NCBI GenBank assembly: GCA_009927565.1
Contig: RFMT01000403.1
Coordinates: 1 to 7,375, forward strand
Origin: Acidimicrobiia bacterium
Lineage (GTDB): Bacteria > Actinomycetota > Acidimicrobiia > Acidimicrobiales > Ilumatobacteraceae
DNA: 7,375 nucleotides
Reading direction: 5' to 3'
In this document: piece after piece, positions 6,016 through 7,375 of the stretch
Layout: every line of letters starts with the position of its first letter
Position numbering within the stretch: position 1 is the first letter of the stretch
Translations under genes and position numbers: made by a program
Notes under the pieces: model-generated
Told to the model about the DNA's origin: nothing
Database searches by the model: none
The model's input: the letters and a program-made list of their open reading frames with translations, nothing else

Positions 6016-6713
6016 CCCGACTGAGTTTGACGAATCTCAAGCAATCTCTGAAATACCTCGGGCCTCATCGACACGAACAATCCTTTTGCTTCGGCACAAA
6101 GTGTTTCGCCGTGATGCAGTGTGCCCGCCACACTGATTTTGCGACCCTCGACCGACGCCACCCAGCCGCGAAAGACAACAGGCTTCAAAAGTGGTGTCGG
6201 CGAGCGATAGTCGACTGTCAGATTCACTGTCATGCCAGGGTTGCCGCTAAGCGACTGTGCCATTCCTAAAACTTCGTCGAAATATGCGGCAATGAAACCG
6301 CCATGCACACAACCTGGTGGGCCCTCGTATGCGGAGGTAAATGTCGCATGACCCACGACAATCGAATCTTTGCCTCCGTCACCGTCGATACTCATCTGCA
6401 TCGGCACACTCAATGGATTTATACCTCCAATGATTGGACTGCGATCAAGAAAACTATTCATCGGCGCCAACGAACCTTCGGCCGGCCCGGTGTATTCACG
6501 CGAATGTGGGCGCGACTTCAATCTCGCGACGGCCTGATTGATCATCTTGCGCGTCTCTTCTAACTCTTCGAGCGATGCCGAGGTTGCGAGCAACTCATCT
6601 ATTGCCGCGCGCAACTCTTGAGCGATCTCGATTCGCTTTGCATCTGTCGGCGAATGCTGCTGAGTTCGAATATGAAAACCTTTGAAAGCACTTTCATACC
6701 CTTGATCAGCCAT
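6012..6713 (-). CDS. PaaI-family hotdog-fold thioesterase
   Basis: This 233-residue protein has a C-terminal hotdog domain at about 90-220 of the PaaI/4HBT type, which hydrolyses acyl-CoA thioesters to free acid and CoA. The active-site region is EGPPGCVHGGFIAAYFDEVLG (split as 130-139 and 140-150): His137-Gly-Gly forms the loop and Asp146/Glu147 is the expected catalytic acid on the long helix. The strand NLTVDYRSPTPLLKPV (164-179) is also typical. Residues 1-75 are a charged, probably helical extension absent from the minimal ~140-residue family members; similar long forms occur in actinobacteria. The acyl substrate is not known. It starts with ATG at 6711-6713, 4 bases after the exonuclease stop, with a weak purine stretch upstream, so the two are likely co-transcribed. 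Its TAA overlaps the helicase TAG from the opposite strand. Confidence 0.88.
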   Translation of the reverse strand: MADQGYESAFKGFHIRTQQHSPTDAKRIEIAQELRAAIDELLATSASLEELEETRKMINQAVARLKSRPHSREYTGPAEGSLAPMNSFLDRSPIIGGINPLSVPMQMSIDGDGGKDSIVVGHATFTSAYEGPPGCVHGGFIAAYFDEVLGMAQSLSGNPGMTVNLTVDYRSPTPLLKPVVFRGWVASVEGRKISVAGTLHHGETLCAEAKGLFVSMRPEVFQRLLEIRQTQSG

Positions 6714-6717
6714 GTGT

Positions 6718-7375
6718 TTATTTCTCTTTAACCGTGATGGTCACCGGCACGTGGTCACTAGGTTTCTCACCTTTGCGAGCGTTGCGATCAATACTCGAAG
6801 CCTCGACTTGGCTCATCAGCGACTTTGTCGCGAGCAAAAAATCAATCCGCATACCCTCGCCTTTGTGGAAGCTCCCATTTCGATAGTCCCACCACGAGAA
6901 AACTTTCGGCTCAGGGTGCAGTTCGCGAAACGCATCGATCAACCCCCATTCGCAAAGTTCGGCAAACACTTTGCGCTCTGGTGCGCTGACATGTGTTGCG
7001 CCATCAAACTTGGTTACATCCCAAACGTCGTCATCGGTCGGCGCGATATTGAAATCTCCGCCAATTACGAGACGCTCGCTTGGTTTGGCGATCGCATCGG
7101 CATGTTGTCGTAATTTCTTCATCCACCCAAGTTTGTACGTGTAGTGATCATCGTCGAGCGCCCGACCATTGGGCACGTACACACAAACAACCTTCACCCC
7201 AGCACACGTAGCAGAAATAATTCGTGCCTCATTATCAGGCTCGATCGGTTTGGCGAAGTTGTTGACCACATCGGTCAGTCCAACTTTTGAAATGATCGCC
7301 ACGCCATTCCATTGACCTTGTCCAAAATGTGCCGACTCGTAACCCAGTTCGGCGAAGGTCAACGCTGGAAAGACC
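6718..7375 (-). CDS. xthA: exodeoxyribonuclease III / AP endonuclease (partial, N-terminus outside window)
   Basis: Visible are the last 218 residues of an ExoIII-type enzyme, which cleaves DNA 5' of abasic sites and removes nucleotides 3'-to-5' in base excision repair. The reading frame stays open to the right edge; the first visible residues VFPALTFAELGYESAHFGQ correspond to roughly residue 45 of the family, so about 40-50 residues, including the metal-binding Asn and Glu, are missing. Numbered from the first visible residue, the remaining active-site residues are Tyr66 (YVPNG), Asp107 and Asn109 (GGDFNIAP), Asp178 (RIDFLLA), and Asp207-His208 (SDHVPV). WWDYR (161-165) is typical. A TTG at 7360-7362 could be mistaken for a start but lies inside the conserved domain. 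The gene is followed by the thioesterase after 4 bases; no functional link between the two is obvious. Confidence 0.93.
   Translation of the reverse strand, partial: VFPALTFAELGYESAHFGQGQWNGVAIISKVGLTDVVNNFAKPIEPDNEARIISATCAGVKVVCVYVPNGRALDDDHYTYKLGWMKKLRQHADAIAKPSERLVIGGDFNIAPTDDDVWDVTKFDGATHVSAPERKVFAELCEWGLIDAFRELHPEPKVFSWWDYRNGSFHKGEGMRIDFLLATKSLMSQVEASSIDRNARKGEKPSDHVPVTITVKEK

Noticed and set aside
7360..7362. TTG as a start codon for a 214-residue exonuclease
   Set aside because: The frame remains open to the window edge, and the residues before TTG (VFPA) continue the ExoIII family sequence, so the true start lies outside the window.
1..7375. Search for mobile elements, defence systems, CRISPR arrays, tRNA or rRNA, toxin-antitoxin pairs or other unusual cassettes
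   Set aside because: All space except short intergenic gaps is filled by recognisable housekeeping or metabolic genes. No regularly spaced repeats, transposase motifs, terminal inverted repeats or tRNA-like cloverleaf were seen by eye.

Overview
The window reads as an ordinary, densely packed stretch of an actinobacterial chromosome, most likely from the class Acidimicrobiia or a close relative. That placement is inferred from protein character, not from a marker gene. The alpha-methylacyl-CoA racemase and the galactokinase resemble their mycobacterial counterparts as I remember them. There is a UvrD2-type helicase with a C-terminal HRDC domain, and a PIG-L enzyme of the type common in mycothiol-making phyla. 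Base composition looks close to even, not strongly GC-rich. Eight protein genes fill nearly all of the window; the first and last are cut by the edges.

Region 1 (1-2399, minus strand) is a tight three-gene unit read right to left: an alpha/beta hydrolase, an alpha-methylacyl-CoA racemase (CaiB/BaiF family III CoA-transferase fold), and the start of a PIG-L zinc deacetylase. Gaps are 6 and 3 bases, so one transcript is likely. The racemase points to breakdown of 2-methyl-branched acyl chains such as isoprenoid or sterol side chains; the partners' substrates are unknown.

Region 2 (2400-3479, plus strand) is a galactokinase, transcribed divergently from the hydrolase across a 44-base gap. A candidate terminator folds back into its last codons. 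No other Leloir-pathway gene is visible.

Region 3 (3480-6015) is a minus-strand two-helix membrane protein with a bacterial PH (bPH2/YdbS-like) domain and, divergent from it across 49 bases, a plus-strand UvrD2-like helicase. Both starts sit six bases after a TANNNT hexamer, the layout expected of leaderless transcripts. The helicase start lies in a small tandem duplication.

Region 4 (6012-7375, minus strand) is exodeoxyribonuclease III (its N-terminus lies outside the window) followed after 4 bases by a PaaI-type hotdog thioesterase. The thioesterase's stop codon overlaps the helicase stop tail to tail.

I found no rRNA, tRNA, mobile element, CRISPR array, phage gene or defence cassette, and no convincing undescribed system. 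The observations worth a second look concern domain loss in the helicase, start-site architecture and convergent gene ends.
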